A DNA stretch of 64,000 nucleotides from Rugamonas apoptosis (GCF_014042355.1 NZ_JACEZU010000001.1:620001-684000), one strand, 5' to 3'; positions 27,375-37,791 are shown, counted from the first letter of the stretch. Numbers and translations: made by a program. Notes: generated by a model not told the origin, from the sequence alone.

Positions 27375-27954
27375 ACAGCAGGTAAATGGCGCTGGCCGCC
27401 AGCAGTAGCGCCATGGCGCGATTGAACCGCCGCATGCCGGCCGGATCGTGCAAACGGCGGCGCAGGAACGTGCCGGCATAAGCCCAGCAAGCGATTGACA
27501 CGTAGCAGACCGCGCAATAGAGGGCGGCGAATCGCCAGACCAGTGCCGCGTCGCCGTTCGCAGCGAACGCGCTGACGCCGGCCACGGCCGCCACCCAGGC
27601 TTTCGGATTGAGCCACTGCATGGCCGCGCCCACCACCAGTGACGGGCCTTTGCCGTCGCCGCCGAGCGTGAGCTTGCCGTCATCGCGGGCCAGTTTCCAT
27701 GCCATCAACAGCAGGAAGGCGGCGCCGCCCAGCTGCGTCGCCTGTGTCAGGGCGGGCACGCGCGCCAACAAGGCTTGCAAGCCCACGCCGGTCAACAGCA
27801 ACAGCAACGTAAAACCGACGGTGGCGCCGGTCACGTGGCGCATGCTGGCCCGCAGGCCGTGCTGCGCGCCGCTGCTGAGCGCGACGATGTTGACGGGGCC
27901 GGGGGAAATAGAGGATGCCAGCGCGAAGGCGGCCATGGAAATAAGAATGCTCAT
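27331..27954 (-). CDS. LysE/RhtB-family amino-acid exporter
   Basis: 207-residue inner-membrane protein with about six hydrophobic segments. The N-terminal SSISPGPVNIVALSSGAQHG carries the conserved SPGP motif, and AMQWLNPKAWVAAVAGVSAF carries the family NPK motif. It exports an amino acid or homoserine-lactone-like compound of unknown identity. It converges with the AraC regulator with a 44-base overlap. Confidence 0.9.
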   Translation of the reverse strand: MSILISMAAFALASSISPGPVNIVALSSGAQHGLRASMRHVTGATVGFTLLLLLTGVGLQALLARVPALTQATQLGGAAFLLLMAWKLARDDGKLTLGGDGKGPSLVVGAAMQWLNPKAWVAAVAGVSAFAANGDAALVWRFAALYCAVCYVSIACWAYAGTFLRRRLHDPAGMRRFNRAMALLLAASAIYLLFSGDIGPASRPGSV

Positions 27955-28142
27955 AGTGACGGGTCTCCGGTGAATGAACGCTACCGGAGCGGAAGATACG
28001 CGGCGAGGGCGCGCCTGTATTGAAGGAAATGACCCTGGTGCGCGGGGCCGGCCACGGCAGCGCCTGCATCAGGGTCTGCCCCTGGGGTGTATGGCCCTTG
28101 TGCCCGCGCAGTAGCTTCCCGCCAATCCGTGTAGAACCAATC

Positions 28143-28165
28143 AAAACGCCACCCGCAGGTGGCGT
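28143..28165 (-). terminator. Rho-independent terminator downstream of tex
   Basis: 8-base stem ACGCCACC / GGTGGCGT with loop CGCA, followed on the minus strand by TTTTG. It lies about 90 bases past the tex stop. The rest of the 297-base gap 27955-28251 shows no gene. Confidence 0.75.
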
Positions 28166-28251
28166 CCTTGTTTCTGGTGCGTCCGGGGGGAGCGAGGCGT
28201 CGGCACGAGGGCATACACGCCCCGGCGCCGGCCCGGGTCCGGGGCGGAGAC

Positions 28252-30600
28252 CTAGCCGCGCAACTTCGCGAACGCCGCCGCCATGCTGCCGCCAATCGGC
28301 TCCGAGCGGGCCGTTTGCTTCTGGTGTTGCCCCAGGCTCTTGCGGTCGTTACGGTCGCCGCGCTGCTGCGGGTTGGCGCCCGCTTGCGGCGCACTGTCCG
28401 TCAGACGCATGGTGAGGGCGATGCGCTTGCGCTTTTCGTCCACTTCCAGCACTTTCACCTTCACCACCTGGCCCGCCTTGACCACCGTGTGCGGGTCCTT
28501 GACGTAGTTGTTGGACAGGGCCGAGATGTGCACCAGTCCATCCTGGTGCACGCCGATGTCGACGAAGGCGCCGAAGGCGGCCACGTTGGTCACCACGCCT
28601 TCCAGAATCATGTCCGGACGCAGGTCGCGGATTTCCTCCACCCCTTCCTTGAAGGTGGCGGTGCTGAATTCCGGCCGCGGGTCGCGGCCCGGTTTTTCCA
28701 GTTCCTTCAGGATGTCGGTCACGGTGGGCACGCCGAACTTGTCGTCCGCATACTTGGCCGGGCTCAGGGTCTTGATCACGGCCGTTTCACCGATCACGGC
28801 GCGGATATCCTTTTTGATATCGCTCAGGATCTTTTCCACCAGCGGATACGATTCCGGGTGCACGGCCGAGGCGTCCAGCGGGTTTTCACCGCCCATCACG
28901 CGCAGGAAGCCGGCCGCCTGTTCGAACGTCTTGTCGCCCAGGCGCGGCACGGCTTTCAGGGCCGCGCGCGACGGGAACGCGCCCTTCATGTCGCGGTAGG
29001 TGACGATGGACTGGGCCACCGAGGCCGACAGGCCCGACACGCGCGCCAGCAGCGGCGCCGAGGCCGTGTTCACGTCGACGCCGACCGCGTTCACGCAATC
29101 CTCCACCACGGCGTCCAGCGAACGGGCCAGCTGGGTTTGCGACACGTCATGCTGGTACTGGCCCACGCCGATCGATTTGGGATCGATCTTCACCAGTTCG
29201 GCCAGCGGGTCTTGCAGACGGCGGGCGATGGAGACGGCGCCGCGCAGCGATACGTCCATGTCCGGCAACTCGCGCGAGGCGAATTCGGAAGCCGAGTACA
29301 CCGAGGCGCCCGCTTCGGAGACGACGATCTTGGTCAGTTTCTGGTCCGGATGGCGTTTGATCAGATCCTGTGCCAGCTTGTCCGTTTCGCGCGAGGCGGT
29401 GCCGTTGCCGATCGAGATCAGGGAAACGTTATGCTTGGCGGCCAGCTTGCCCAGCACGTGCAGCGAGCCTTCCCAGTCATTCTTGGGCTGGTGCGGGTAA
29501 ATGACGGCCGTGTCCACCACCTTGCCGGTGGCGTCCACCACGGCCACTTTCACACCCGTGCGCAGGCCCGGATCCAGGCCCATGGTGGCGCGCTGGCCGG
29601 CTGGCGCGGCCAGCAGCAGCGCCTTCAGATTGGTGGCGAAGATATTGATGGCGTCCAGTTCCGAGCGTTCGCGCAGTGCGCCCATCAGTTCCGTTTCCAG
29701 GTGCATGAAGCTTTTCACGCGCCAGGTCCAGCGCGCCGTGTCGGCCAGCCACTTGTCGGCCGGCCGGCCGGCCTGCTTGATGCCGAAGCGGGCCGCGATG
29801 CGGCTTTCGCATGGGTTGTGGGGCGCGTCCCACTTCGGTTTTTCCGCTTCCGTGTCCAGCCGCAGCGTCACGTCCAGGATGCCTTCGCGGCGGCCGCGCA
29901 ACAGGGCCAGCGCGCGGTGCGACGGCACGGTGCCCAGGGTTTCCGAATAATCGAAGTAATCAGCGAACTTTTCGCCTTCTTCTTGCTTTCCTTCAATGAC
30001 TTTCGATTCCACTACGCCATGATCGAGGACGTACTCGCGCAGCGATTGCAGCAGCGTGGCATCTTCGGCGAAGCGTTCCATCAGGATCTGGCGCGCGCCG
30101 TCGAGGGCGGCCTTGGTGTCGGGTACGCCGGGATTGTTGCCGTCGGCCGTGGTGAAAGCGTCGCGCAGGAACTTATTGGCTTCCATTTCAGGAGTCAGTT
30201 CCGGGTTGGCCAGCAAGCCGTCGGCCAGCGGCGCCAGGCCCGCTTCAATGGCGATCTGGGCCTTGGTGCGGCGTTTTTGCTTGTAGGGCAGATACAAGTC
30301 TTCCAGCCGGGTCTTGTCTTCCGCGTGCATGACTGCATCTAACAACTCAGGCGTCATCTTGTTTTGCTCGGTGATCGAGGCGACGATGGCGGCGCGGCGC
30401 TCTTCCAGCTCGCGCAGGTAGCGCAGCCGTTCCTCCAGCAGGCGCAACTGGGTATCGTCCAGCCCGCCGGTGGCTTCCTTGCGGTAGCGGGCGATGAAAG
30501 GCACGGTGGCGCCTTCGTCCAGCAGGGCGATGGCGGCGGCGACCTGGACGGGCTTGGCGGCCAGTTCCAGGGCAAGACGTTGTTCGATGGAAGGCAACAT
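28252..30600 (-). CDS. tex: Tex-family RNA-binding transcription accessory protein
   Basis: 782-residue cytoplasmic nucleic-acid-binding protein. Domain order: N-terminal Tex helical domain ([20 protein letters not shown]), a YqgF-like RNase H fold ([20 protein letters not shown]), helix-hairpin-helix repeats ([18 protein letters not shown]) and a C-terminal S1 domain ([20 protein letters not shown]). The length is typical. The Ser/Gln/Arg-rich tail ([20 protein letters not shown]) follows the S1 domain. It is divergent from the SNF2 gene. Confidence 0.96.
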   Translation of the reverse strand: MLPSIEQRLALELAAKPVQVAAAIALLDEGATVPFIARYRKEATGGLDDTQLRLLEERLRYLRELEERRAAIVASITEQNKMTPELLDAVMHAEDKTRLEDLYLPYKQKRRTKAQIAIEAGLAPLADGLLANPELTPEMEANKFLRDAFTTADGNNPGVPDTKAALDGARQILMERFAEDATLLQSLREYVLDHGVVESKVIEGKQEEGEKFADYFDYSETLGTVPSHRALALLRGRREGILDVTLRLDTEAEKPKWDAPHNPCESRIAARFGIKQAGRPADKWLADTARWTWRVKSFMHLETELMGALRERSELDAINIFATNLKALLLAAPAGQRATMGLDPGLRTGVKVAVVDATGKVVDTAVIYPHQPKNDWEGSLHVLGKLAAKHNVSLISIGNGTASRETDKLAQDLIKRHPDQKLTKIVVSEAGASVYSASEFASRELPDMDVSLRGAVSIARRLQDPLAELVKIDPKSIGVGQYQHDVSQTQLARSLDAVVEDCVNAVGVDVNTASAPLLARVSGLSASVAQSIVTYRDMKGAFPSRAALKAVPRLGDKTFEQAAGFLRVMGGENPLDASAVHPESYPLVEKILSDIKKDIRAVIGETAVIKTLSPAKYADDKFGVPTVTDILKELEKPGRDPRPEFSTATFKEGVEEIRDLRPDMILEGVVTNVAAFGAFVDIGVHQDGLVHISALSNNYVKDPHTVVKAGQVVKVKVLEVDEKRKRIALTMRLTDSAPQAGANPQQRGDRNDRKSLGQHQKQTARSEPIGGSMAAAFAKLRG

Positions 30601-30789
30601 GAGGGGTGGTTCCTAAGCAGTCAAGCCCGGAATGATACGCAATCGGAGCGATTGCGCCAGTCTTGACAGTCCAAAAGGACTGTGCGCCGCCCTACGCGCC
30701 GTGAAGCTTGCTGAAGATTACGCAAACACGAAGCCCCGTATCGCGGATAATATTGCCTGTTGCCGTTTTTGAACCATCTTTGACCAACA
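30601..30789. promoter_or_regulatory. Divergent promoter region tex / SNF2 helicase
   Basis: 189-base gap with two short perfect dyads: GCAATC / GATTGC (30639-30655) and ACAGTCC-AAAA-GGACTGT (30666-30683). They could be operators or mRNA leader hairpins; no promoter boxes assigned. Confidence 0.4.
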
Positions 30790-33700
30790 ATGCGCCCTAT
30801 GGATATCACCCGCGACGACGCCACCGATGCCCCAGCCGTACCGGCACGCCCCGCGCCGCCCGCGAACCAATTGTCGTACGCTGTCGCCATCTGGCTGCAG
30901 CGGGTGGATGCGGCCGCGCATCCCAAGGCCAAACTGCCCGCCGTCCCGGTCGACGCCGATCCCAAGCAGACCCAGTTCCGCTTGATCTACGTGATGGCGC
31001 CCACCAGCGGCGGCCGCCATGTGGCCCTGTGCCTGTACAAGGCGCGCCTGCGCGCCAACGGCGACGTGGCCGCCGCCAGCCCGGTCAGTGAGATTTTCTC
31101 CCTGTTGTCGGCCCCGCCCAGCTTCCTGGCCCCCGGCGATGAGGATTTGATCCGTTTCTTCGTGGCCATGCGCAGCGGCGCCGCCTCCCAGACGGGCAGC
31201 GCCACCGAGCCGCGCGGCAAGATCGGCGCGGCCCTGCTGCAAATGCTGTCCGATCAGGAAAAATTGCTGTGGGCCAACTCCTGGGCCGACGTGGGCAATG
31301 GCCTGGTATATCCGCTCAAGGCGGGACCGTTGCGTCCGGCCAACCTCGTGTGGCGCGAGGAAGGCAAGGGACTGCGGCTGGGCTGGCAGGTGGAGGCGCC
31401 CGAAGGCGCGCGCCACCATGGCGCCGACCAGATCGATTACATGTTGCCGACCGATCCACCGTGGTATATCGACAACCTGTCCTGCGGCGTGCTGCAACTG
31501 AACCAGGGCGGCGCCGCCATCCCGCTGGCTGAATTGCAGGCGCTGGTGGCCCAGGCACCGTTGCTCACAGCCAACGACAAGGTGCGTGTATCGCAATTGT
31601 TGCTGGCCCATGGCTTGCAGCAACTGATGCCGCTGCCCCAGCCCTTGCCCCAGCGCGTGCGCGAGGACGTGCGTCCCCGTCCCGTGCTGCTGCTGGACGC
31701 GGCCATGCTGGCCGACGGCAGCGTGCAGCGCTGGCACGATTTCGCCGTGCTGTCCTACGATTACGATGGCGAGCGGGTGTCGTTCGACCCGTCCCAGCGC
31801 GTGGTGCGCCAGCGCGGCGACGTGACGGAAATCATCCAGCGCGACATGGCGGCCGAGACGGCCGCGCTGGAACTGTTGCAATCGATGGACTTCCGCAAGC
31901 CGGGCGCCCAGCCGCTGAGCAGCGTGAAAGGCGGCCAGTTGCTGGCCGGCCAAGCCGACTGGATCCGTTTCGCCGGCGACGGCCTGGCCACCTTGTTGGC
32001 GCAAGGCTGGAAAGTGGAAAAGAGCCCCCGTTATCGCTATGACATGACGGCCGTGGAGGACTGGTATGCGGACGTGACACCGGACAGCGCCGACGGCGGC
32101 CACGCCTGGTTCGAGCTGGAACTGGGCATCGTCGTCAACCAGCAACGGGTGCCGCTGCTGCCGGTGCTGGTGCAGCTGATCCGCAACGCGCCTCACGATT
32201 TCAATCCGAAAACCATGGCCGCCTACGCGGCCCACGACCAGATGCTGGCCACTTTGCCCGATGGCAACCGGGTGGCCTTGCCGTGGGGCCGGGTGCAACC
32301 CATCCTCAATACGCTCGGTGAGTTGTATTTCAGCGACAAAATCAAGACTTCGCTGCGCATGGCCACGCTGGACGCGGCCCGCCTCGACGAACTGTCGCGC
32401 AACGTGGCATTGCGCTGGACGGGCGGCGAGGAATTGCGCCAGATGGGCGCGCGCCTGAACCAGTTCGGCGCCGTCAAGCGGGTGGCCACCCCGGCCGGCC
32501 TGCAGGCGACCCTGCGCGACTACCAGGCCGACGGTCTGGCCTGGATGCAGTTCCTGCGCGAATACGGTTTCGCCGGCATCCTGGCCGACGACATGGGCCT
32601 GGGCAAGACGGTGCAAACGCTGGCCCACATCCTGGTGGAAAAAGAGGCGGGCCGGCTGACGGCCCCCACCTTGGTGATCGCCCCCACCAGCCTGATGGGC
32701 AACTGGCAGGACGAGGCGGCCCGTTTCGCCCCCAGCCTGCGCGTGCTGCTGCTGCAAGGCAAGGATCGCATGGCCCAATTCGACCAGATCGCCCAGTCCG
32801 ACCTGGTGCTGACCACCTACGCCCTGCTGCCGCGCGACGAGGAAAAACTGCGCGAGCATGATTTCCACCTGGTCATCCTGGACGAGTCGCACTACATCAA
32901 GAACACCCGCTCCAAGGCGGCCCAGAGCGCCGGCCTGTTGCGCGCGCGCCACCGGCTGTGCCTGTCGGGCACGCCGCTGGAAAACCACCTGGGCGAGCTG
33001 TGGTCGCAATTCCACTTCCTGCTGCCGGGCCTGCTGGGCGACGAGAAGACCTTCAATACCCAGTTCCGCCACCCCATCGAGCGCCAGGACGATCCGTTGC
33101 GGCGCACCCTGCTGAACCGCCGCATCAAGCCTTTCCTGTTGCGCCGGACCAAGGACAGCGTGGCCAAGGAATTGCCGCCCAAGACGGAAATGGTGCGCAA
33201 GGTGGAACTCACGGGCGCCCAGCGCGACCTGTACGAGACGGTGCGGCTGGCCATGGACCAGAAAGTGCGCGACGAAATCGACCGCAAGGGCGTGGCCCGC
33301 AGCCAGATCGTGATCCTGGAGGCCTTGCTCAAGCTGCGCCAGGTATGTTGCGATCCGCGCCTGGTCAAATCGCTGCCGGCCAAGAAGCAGACGGCCGGTT
33401 CCGCCAAGCTGGCCGACCTGATGCAGATGGTGGAGGATTTGCTGGAGGAGGACCGCAAGATCCTCGTGTTCTCCCAGTTCACCTCCATGCTGGAATTGAT
33501 CGAGCAGGAACTGGAGGCGCGCGACATTCCGTACGCCTTGCTGACCGGCGACACCAAGGACCGCGGCGCGCAAGTGGCCGCGTTCCAGCAGGGTGCCGTG
33601 CCGATCTTCCTGATCAGCTTGAAGGCGGGCGGCGTGGGCCTGAACCTGACGGCGGCCGACACGGTGATCCATTACGATCCGTGGTGGAACCCGGCGGCGG

Positions 33701-33915
33701 AAAACCAGGCCACCGACCGCGCCTGGCGCATCGGCCAGGACAAGCCCGTGTTCGTCTACAAGCTGATCGCCAAAGGCACGCTGGAGGAGAAGATCCAGGT
33801 CTTGCAACAGAAGAAATCGGACCTGGCGCAATCCATCCTGGCCGAGGGGGAATCGCAGAAGATGGCGTTGACGCAGGAAGACTTGCAGCAGATCTTCGCC
33901 CCGCTGGTCGATTAA
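30790..33915 (+). CDS. SNF2-family DEAD/DEAH-box helicase/ATPase
   Basis: 1041-residue protein with a long N-terminal region (about 1-540) and a C-terminal Swi2/Snf2 ATPase. Motifs: I ILADDMGLGKTVQTLAHIL (about 597-615), II ILDESHYIKN (Asp698), III LSGTPLENHLGELWSQ, and in the helicase C lobe LISLKAGGVGLNLTAAD and QATDRAWRIGQ. All are intact, so the ATPase should be active as a DNA translocase remodelling protein-DNA complexes. No CxC/SWIM cysteine cluster is seen in the N-terminus. It stands alone rather than in a defence-type operon. Confidence 0.94.
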   Translation: MRPMDITRDDATDAPAVPARPAPPANQLSYAVAIWLQRVDAAAHPKAKLPAVPVDADPKQTQFRLIYVMAPTSGGRHVALCLYKARLRANGDVAAASPVSEIFSLLSAPPSFLAPGDEDLIRFFVAMRSGAASQTGSATEPRGKIGAALLQMLSDQEKLLWANSWADVGNGLVYPLKAGPLRPANLVWREEGKGLRLGWQVEAPEGARHHGADQIDYMLPTDPPWYIDNLSCGVLQLNQGGAAIPLAELQALVAQAPLLTANDKVRVSQLLLAHGLQQLMPLPQPLPQRVREDVRPRPVLLLDAAMLADGSVQRWHDFAVLSYDYDGERVSFDPSQRVVRQRGDVTEIIQRDMAAETAALELLQSMDFRKPGAQPLSSVKGGQLLAGQADWIRFAGDGLATLLAQGWKVEKSPRYRYDMTAVEDWYADVTPDSADGGHAWFELELGIVVNQQRVPLLPVLVQLIRNAPHDFNPKTMAAYAAHDQMLATLPDGNRVALPWGRVQPILNTLGELYFSDKIKTSLRMATLDAARLDELSRNVALRWTGGEELRQMGARLNQFGAVKRVATPAGLQATLRDYQADGLAWMQFLREYGFAGILADDMGLGKTVQTLAHILVEKEAGRLTAPTLVIAPTSLMGNWQDEAARFAPSLRVLLLQGKDRMAQFDQIAQSDLVLTTYALLPRDEEKLREHDFHLVILDESHYIKNTRSKAAQSAGLLRARHRLCLSGTPLENHLGELWSQFHFLLPGLLGDEKTFNTQFRHPIERQDDPLRRTLLNRRIKPFLLRRTKDSVAKELPPKTEMVRKVELTGAQRDLYETVRLAMDQKVRDEIDRKGVARSQIVILEALLKLRQVCCDPRLVKSLPAKKQTAGSAKLADLMQMVEDLLEEDRKILVFSQFTSMLELIEQELEARDIPYALLTGDTKDRGAQVAAFQQGAVPIFLISLKAGGVGLNLTAADTVIHYDPWWNPAAENQATDRAWRIGQDKPVFVYKLIAKGTLEEKIQVLQQKKSDLAQSILAEGESQKMALTQEDLQQIFAPLVD

Positions 33916-33966
33916 GGCCGAGGGGGCTATACTCGCCCATGTTGCTTTATAAATGTAGTTTCATTC

Positions 33967-35121
33967 ATGCCAACAGTTCAGGAACTCGACACAGCGCTGC
34001 GGGAGGCCCGTCTCAACGCGGCCCGCTACCGGCTGCTGCTTGAACACAGTAGTGAAGTGAGCTGGATGGCTGACTGCGCCAGCGGCCGGCTGACGTATTT
34101 GAGCCCGGCGGCCGAACGCCAGTTCGGCTACCGGCTCGACACGGCGCAGCCGCTGGCGGCCGCCCTGCTGGCCCAGTTGCCGGCCCGGCTGGCCCGGCTG
34201 GCGGCGGGCGACCTGAGCCGCATGCGTGTGGTGCGCCAGTCCGAGCAACCGCACGCGGATGGCCACCTGGTGCCGGTCGAGATCGAATCGACCGTGGTGC
34301 TGGGCGACGATGGCCGCCCCGCCACCCTGGTGGGCGTGGTGCGCGACCTGAGCGGACAGCGCGCGCTGGCCGAACAGCACAAGAAATTCGCGTCCATGGT
34401 GTCGCATGAATTCCGCAGCCCGCTGGCCACCATCGACGGCGCCATCCAGCGCCTGGAAATGACGGGCGCCCACCACGATGAAGCCACCCGCAAGCGCTAC
34501 AGCAAGATCCAGAGCGCCGTCGACCGCCTGCTGGCCATGGTGGACGACTACCTGTCGCCGGAGCGGCTGGCCAGCATCGGCCGCGCCCGCCAGCCCAATG
34601 AGCTCTCGCCCCAGGCCCTGCTGGAAACGGCCGCCAGCCAGGCCCGCGCCCGGCGCGCGGCCATCGCCGTGCGCTGCACCGGCTTGCCGCAGTGGATACG
34701 GTGCGAGCCCGATGGGCTGCGTCTGGCAATAGAAGTCTTAATCGATAATGCAATTAAGTACACAAAACCCGATACCGCGATAGAATTGATAGGTAAAAAG
34801 GCAATGGAAGGCGGCATCGAATTGTTGGTGCGCGACCATGGCGAGGGCATCCCGGCCGCCGACCTGGGGCGCGTATGCGACAAGGGCTACCGTGGCGCGA
34901 ACGCGGCCGGCATCGCCGGCTCCGGTTTGGGCCTGTACATGGCGCGGGCCGTGGTCGATGTCCACGGCGGCACGCTGGACGTGAAGAATCTTCCTGAAAG
35001 CGGCGTGGAATGTCGGATTTGGTTGCCGGCCGCCGCCGCCGCCGGGAAAAGCCTTGCACAAGCACTAGGCAGCAGTGATAATTCCCCGACGCAAGTTCAC
35101 TCTGCCACGGGGCAGAATTGA
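33967..35121 (+). CDS. Soluble PAS-domain sensor histidine kinase
   Basis: 384 residues with no membrane segment. A PAS domain (about 20-130) with a PAC-like end VGVVRDLSGQR is followed by the HisKA box FASMVSHEFRSPLATIDG (phospho-acceptor His147). The HATPase domain carries N box VLIDNAIKYTKP, G1 DHGEGIPAADL and G2 GSGLGLYMARAVVDVHGG. The stretch encoding the N box (about 34731-34806) is clearly AT-richer than the rest. It pairs with the response regulator 37 bases downstream. Confidence 0.92.
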   Translation: MPTVQELDTALREARLNAARYRLLLEHSSEVSWMADCASGRLTYLSPAAERQFGYRLDTAQPLAAALLAQLPARLARLAAGDLSRMRVVRQSEQPHADGHLVPVEIESTVVLGDDGRPATLVGVVRDLSGQRALAEQHKKFASMVSHEFRSPLATIDGAIQRLEMTGAHHDEATRKRYSKIQSAVDRLLAMVDDYLSPERLASIGRARQPNELSPQALLETAASQARARRAAIAVRCTGLPQWIRCEPDGLRLAIEVLIDNAIKYTKPDTAIELIGKKAMEGGIELLVRDHGEGIPAADLGRVCDKGYRGANAAGIAGSGLGLYMARAVVDVHGGTLDVKNLPESGVECRIWLPAAAAAGKSLAQALGSSDNSPTQVHSATGQN

Positions 35122-35158
35122 GCACGATTGCTCACACATCGGACCAAATGGCGCATCA

Positions 35159-35839
35159 ATGACGCAAATACTCATCGTGGAAGACAATCTGGACTATGCC
35201 GAAGAGATGGCAGAGTTTTTGACTGAGCTTGAACACGAGGTGCATATCACCAACAACGCCAGCGAGATGTGGTCCGCCCTCAGCCAGGGCAAGGTGGGGG
35301 TGGTGGTGCTGGACCTGGGCTTGCCCGATGAGGATGGCTTCAATGTGATTCCCCGCATGCGCCAGCTGTATCCGCAGATCGGGCTGCTGGTGCTGACGGG
35401 GCGGGTGGCGTTCGACAACCGCATCCTGGGCCTGCGCCTGGGCGCCGACCATTATCTGACCAAACCCATCAAATTCCCCGAACTGGCCGCCCACATCGAG
35501 GCGCTGGACCGGCGCGTGGGTCCCCAGGATCCCGTGCCTGTGCCCAGCAAGTGGACGCTGCGGGTTTCGGCCCGCCAGCTGGAGCTGCAAGGGCTGGCCA
35601 TCACGCTGACGGAAAAGGAATGCAATTTCCTGCACCTGCTCACCATTAACACCCGGCCCGTGCCGCGCCAGGTGATCGTGGCCGGGATCGGCGGCGACGA
35701 TCCCGACGCCGGCCGCCGCGTGGATATGCTGGTGTATCGTTTGCGCAAAAAGGCGCGCACCGGCCTGGGCCAGGATCTGCCCCTGCGCAGCGCCTATGGC
35801 GAAGGCTACAGCCTGTCGGCCAGCTTTAACATTTCTTGA
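35159..35839 (+). CDS. OmpR/PhoB-family response regulator
   Basis: 226-residue regulator. The receiver domain has acidic Glu8/Asp9, the phospho-acceptor Asp52 (VVVLDLGLPDEDGF) and the KP motif (HYLTKPIKF). The winged-helix output ends RRVDMLVYRLRKKARTGLGQ...YGEGYSL. The start at 35159 begins the family-typical MTQILIVEDN. It partners the histidine kinase just upstream. The target genes are unknown; the chemoreceptor downstream is a separate unit behind a terminator. Confidence 0.94.
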   Translation: MTQILIVEDNLDYAEEMAEFLTELEHEVHITNNASEMWSALSQGKVGVVVLDLGLPDEDGFNVIPRMRQLYPQIGLLVLTGRVAFDNRILGLRLGADHYLTKPIKFPELAAHIEALDRRVGPQDPVPVPSKWTLRVSARQLELQGLAITLTEKECNFLHLLTINTRPVPRQVIVAGIGGDDPDAGRRVDMLVYRLRKKARTGLGQDLPLRSAYGEGYSLSASFNIS

Positions 35840-35851
35840 CTTTTACTCAAC

Positions 35852-35872
35852 AATACCGCAGGTATTTTTATT
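35852..35872 (+). terminator. Candidate rho-independent terminator after the response regulator
   Basis: 6-base stem AATACC / GGTATT with loop GCA followed by TTTATT, 13 bases past the stop. The stem is short and AT-rich, so it is a moderate call. Confidence 0.55.
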
Positions 35873-35995
35873 GCTTGTGGGAATATGTGAGTTTTCTCCT
35901 GCTATCCATCACGTAGTATGAACTTTCCACGCACCATCTGATCGTATCTACCGACAGCGGGTGGGCGCATTGTCCATGACTGGGGAGAGTTCACG

Positions 35996-37666
35996 ATGAA
36001 GATTTCCGACTTAAAAATTGGGGTACGGCTGGGCGGCGGTTTTGGCCTGATGCTGGTGTTGATGATGGCGATGGCGGCGGCCGGTATCTGGCGCCTGCAA
36101 GAGGTGGGGCGGCTGACGGAGCAAATGGTCAGCGAAGCCATGCTCAAGGAACGCCTGACGGCCGAATGGCACAACCTGATCAGCATTTCCGGTATCCGCG
36201 TGATCGCCTTCGCCCGCAATGCGGACCAGGCCGAGTCGCCCACCGAGGCGCAACAGGCGGCGGCTACCCGGGCCCGTGTGAACGCCATCCAGAAACAATT
36301 GGAACCCATGCTCGTCAGTCCGGAGGAAAAAGTCCTGCTGGACGCCGTGACGGCCGTGCGCAAGGATTACGCCGCCACCCGCGACATCGTGTTCAAGCTC
36401 AAGAAGACCGACCAGGAGGCGACCCGCCAGTTGGTCGACAGCAAACTGGAAGGCCAGTTCACGGCCTACCTGACCAGTGTGGAGAAGATCGGCAGCTATG
36501 AGGCGGACGTGGGCCGCACTCTGGCCGCCCAAGTCCAGCAGCAATACCGCGACGGCCAGCGCTTCCTGCTGGCGCTGGTGGCCGGCGGGCTGGTGCTGGG
36601 CAGCTGGTTCGCCTACCTGATCGCCGTGTCCATCACGCGGCCGCTGCACAAGGCGGTGCAAGTGGCGCAGACGGTGGCGGCGGGCAACCTCAACAGCCGG
36701 ATCGACGTGCGTAGCGCCGACGAGACGGGCATGTTGCTGCAAGCGCTGAAGGAGATGAACGCCAGCCTGGTCAACATCGTCGGCCAGGTGCGCCAGGGCA
36801 CGGAAACCATCGCCACCGCCTCCAGCCAGATCGCCAGCGGCAACCTGGACCTGTCGGCCCGCACCGAGCAGCAGGCCAGCTCGCTGCAGCAGACGGCGTC
36901 CTCGATGGAGCAGCTGACGGCCACCGTCAAGCAGAATGGCGACAGTTCGCGCCAGGCCCACACGCTGGCGCTGTCGGCCTCGGAAGTGGCCGTCAAGGGC
37001 GGCACCGTGGTGGAGGAAGTGGTGGACACCATGGGCATGATCAATGCGTCGGCCCGCAAGATCGTCGACATCATCGCCGTGATCGACGGCATCGCGTTCC
37101 AGACCAATATCCTGGCCCTGAACGCGGCCGTGGAAGCGGCCCGGGCCGGCGAACAGGGACGCGGCTTCGCCGTCGTCGCCACCGAAGTGCGCAACCTGGC
37201 CCAGCGCAGCGCCGCCGCCGCCAAGGAAATCAAGGAACTGATCGGCGATTCCGTCGACAAGGTCGAGGCTGGCGCCCGTCTGGTGGACGAGGCCGGCAGC
37301 ACGATGAAGGAAATCGTGATCAACGTGCGGCGCGTGACAGATATCATCGGCGATATCACGGCCGCCAGCTCGGAACAGACCGTGGGCATCGAACAGATCA
37401 ACCGCGCCATCTCGCAGATGGACCAGGTGACCCAGCAGAATGCGGCCCTGGTGGAGGAAGCGGCGGCCGCCGCCGCCTCACTGCAGGACCAGAGCACGGC
37501 CCTGGCCGAGGTGGTGAGCGTGTTCCAGCTGACGGGCGCCGGCCAAGGCCCGAGCCGGGCGCAAACGGCGCCCCGTTCCCTGCCGGCCGCCCCGGCGCGC
37601 ACGGCGCTGCCGGTGGTCCGCCCCGGCAAACAACAGGCGGCGGCGCCTGAGTGGGAAGAATTCTGA
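35996..37666 (+). CDS. Methyl-accepting chemotaxis protein
   Basis: 556-residue transmembrane chemoreceptor. TM1 about residues 11-32, a periplasmic four-helix-bundle (4HB_MCP) sensor to about 185, TM2 about 187-209, then HAMP. The cytoplasmic signalling domain has the conserved hairpin tip IDGIAFQTNILALNAAVEAARAGEQGRGFAVV. A low-complexity linker leads to the C-terminal pentapeptide EWEEF, which fits the xWxxF tether for CheR/CheB. No che genes adjoin it. The small sensor suggests an amino-acid or organic-acid ligand, unproven. Confidence 0.95.
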   Translation: MKISDLKIGVRLGGGFGLMLVLMMAMAAAGIWRLQEVGRLTEQMVSEAMLKERLTAEWHNLISISGIRVIAFARNADQAESPTEAQQAAATRARVNAIQKQLEPMLVSPEEKVLLDAVTAVRKDYAATRDIVFKLKKTDQEATRQLVDSKLEGQFTAYLTSVEKIGSYEADVGRTLAAQVQQQYRDGQRFLLALVAGGLVLGSWFAYLIAVSITRPLHKAVQVAQTVAAGNLNSRIDVRSADETGMLLQALKEMNASLVNIVGQVRQGTETIATASSQIASGNLDLSARTEQQASSLQQTASSMEQLTATVKQNGDSSRQAHTLALSASEVAVKGGTVVEEVVDTMGMINASARKIVDIIAVIDGIAFQTNILALNAAVEAARAGEQGRGFAVVATEVRNLAQRSAAAAKEIKELIGDSVDKVEAGARLVDEAGSTMKEIVINVRRVTDIIGDITAASSEQTVGIEQINRAISQMDQVTQQNAALVEEAAAAAASLQDQSTALAEVVSVFQLTGAGQGPSRAQTAPRSLPAAPARTALPVVRPGKQQAAAPEWEEF

Positions 37667-37672
37667 CAATAT

Positions 37673-37725
37673 AGGGACAGAGTCGGGCCGATGTTACGAT
37701 TTTAAAAAATAATCAGGGACAGAGT
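37673..37725. repeat. REP-like direct repeats upstream of the RAYT gene
   Basis: AGGGACAGAGT occurs at 37673-37683 and again at 37715-37725, separated by an AT-rich stretch. The same sequence occurs inverted at 39694-39704. Pairs of short repeats beside a RAYT gene are the usual arrangement of its REP targets. Confidence 0.7.
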
Positions 37726-37791
37726 AGAGGCTGGCGGGTAAGATAAGGGCTTAGCCCGCCCTCGCCGGCCTCACTTTCCCCTGATTTCCGC

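Noticed and set aside
27981..28394. 137-codon minus-strand frame between LysE and tex
   Set aside because: It crosses the tex terminator and overlaps the tex 3' end in another frame; Arg/Ala-rich shadow composition.
30718..33831. Open frame of over 1000 codons on the minus strand opposite the SNF2 gene
   Set aside because: Antisense shadow with the same biased composition and no motifs; the plus-strand helicase motifs are complete.
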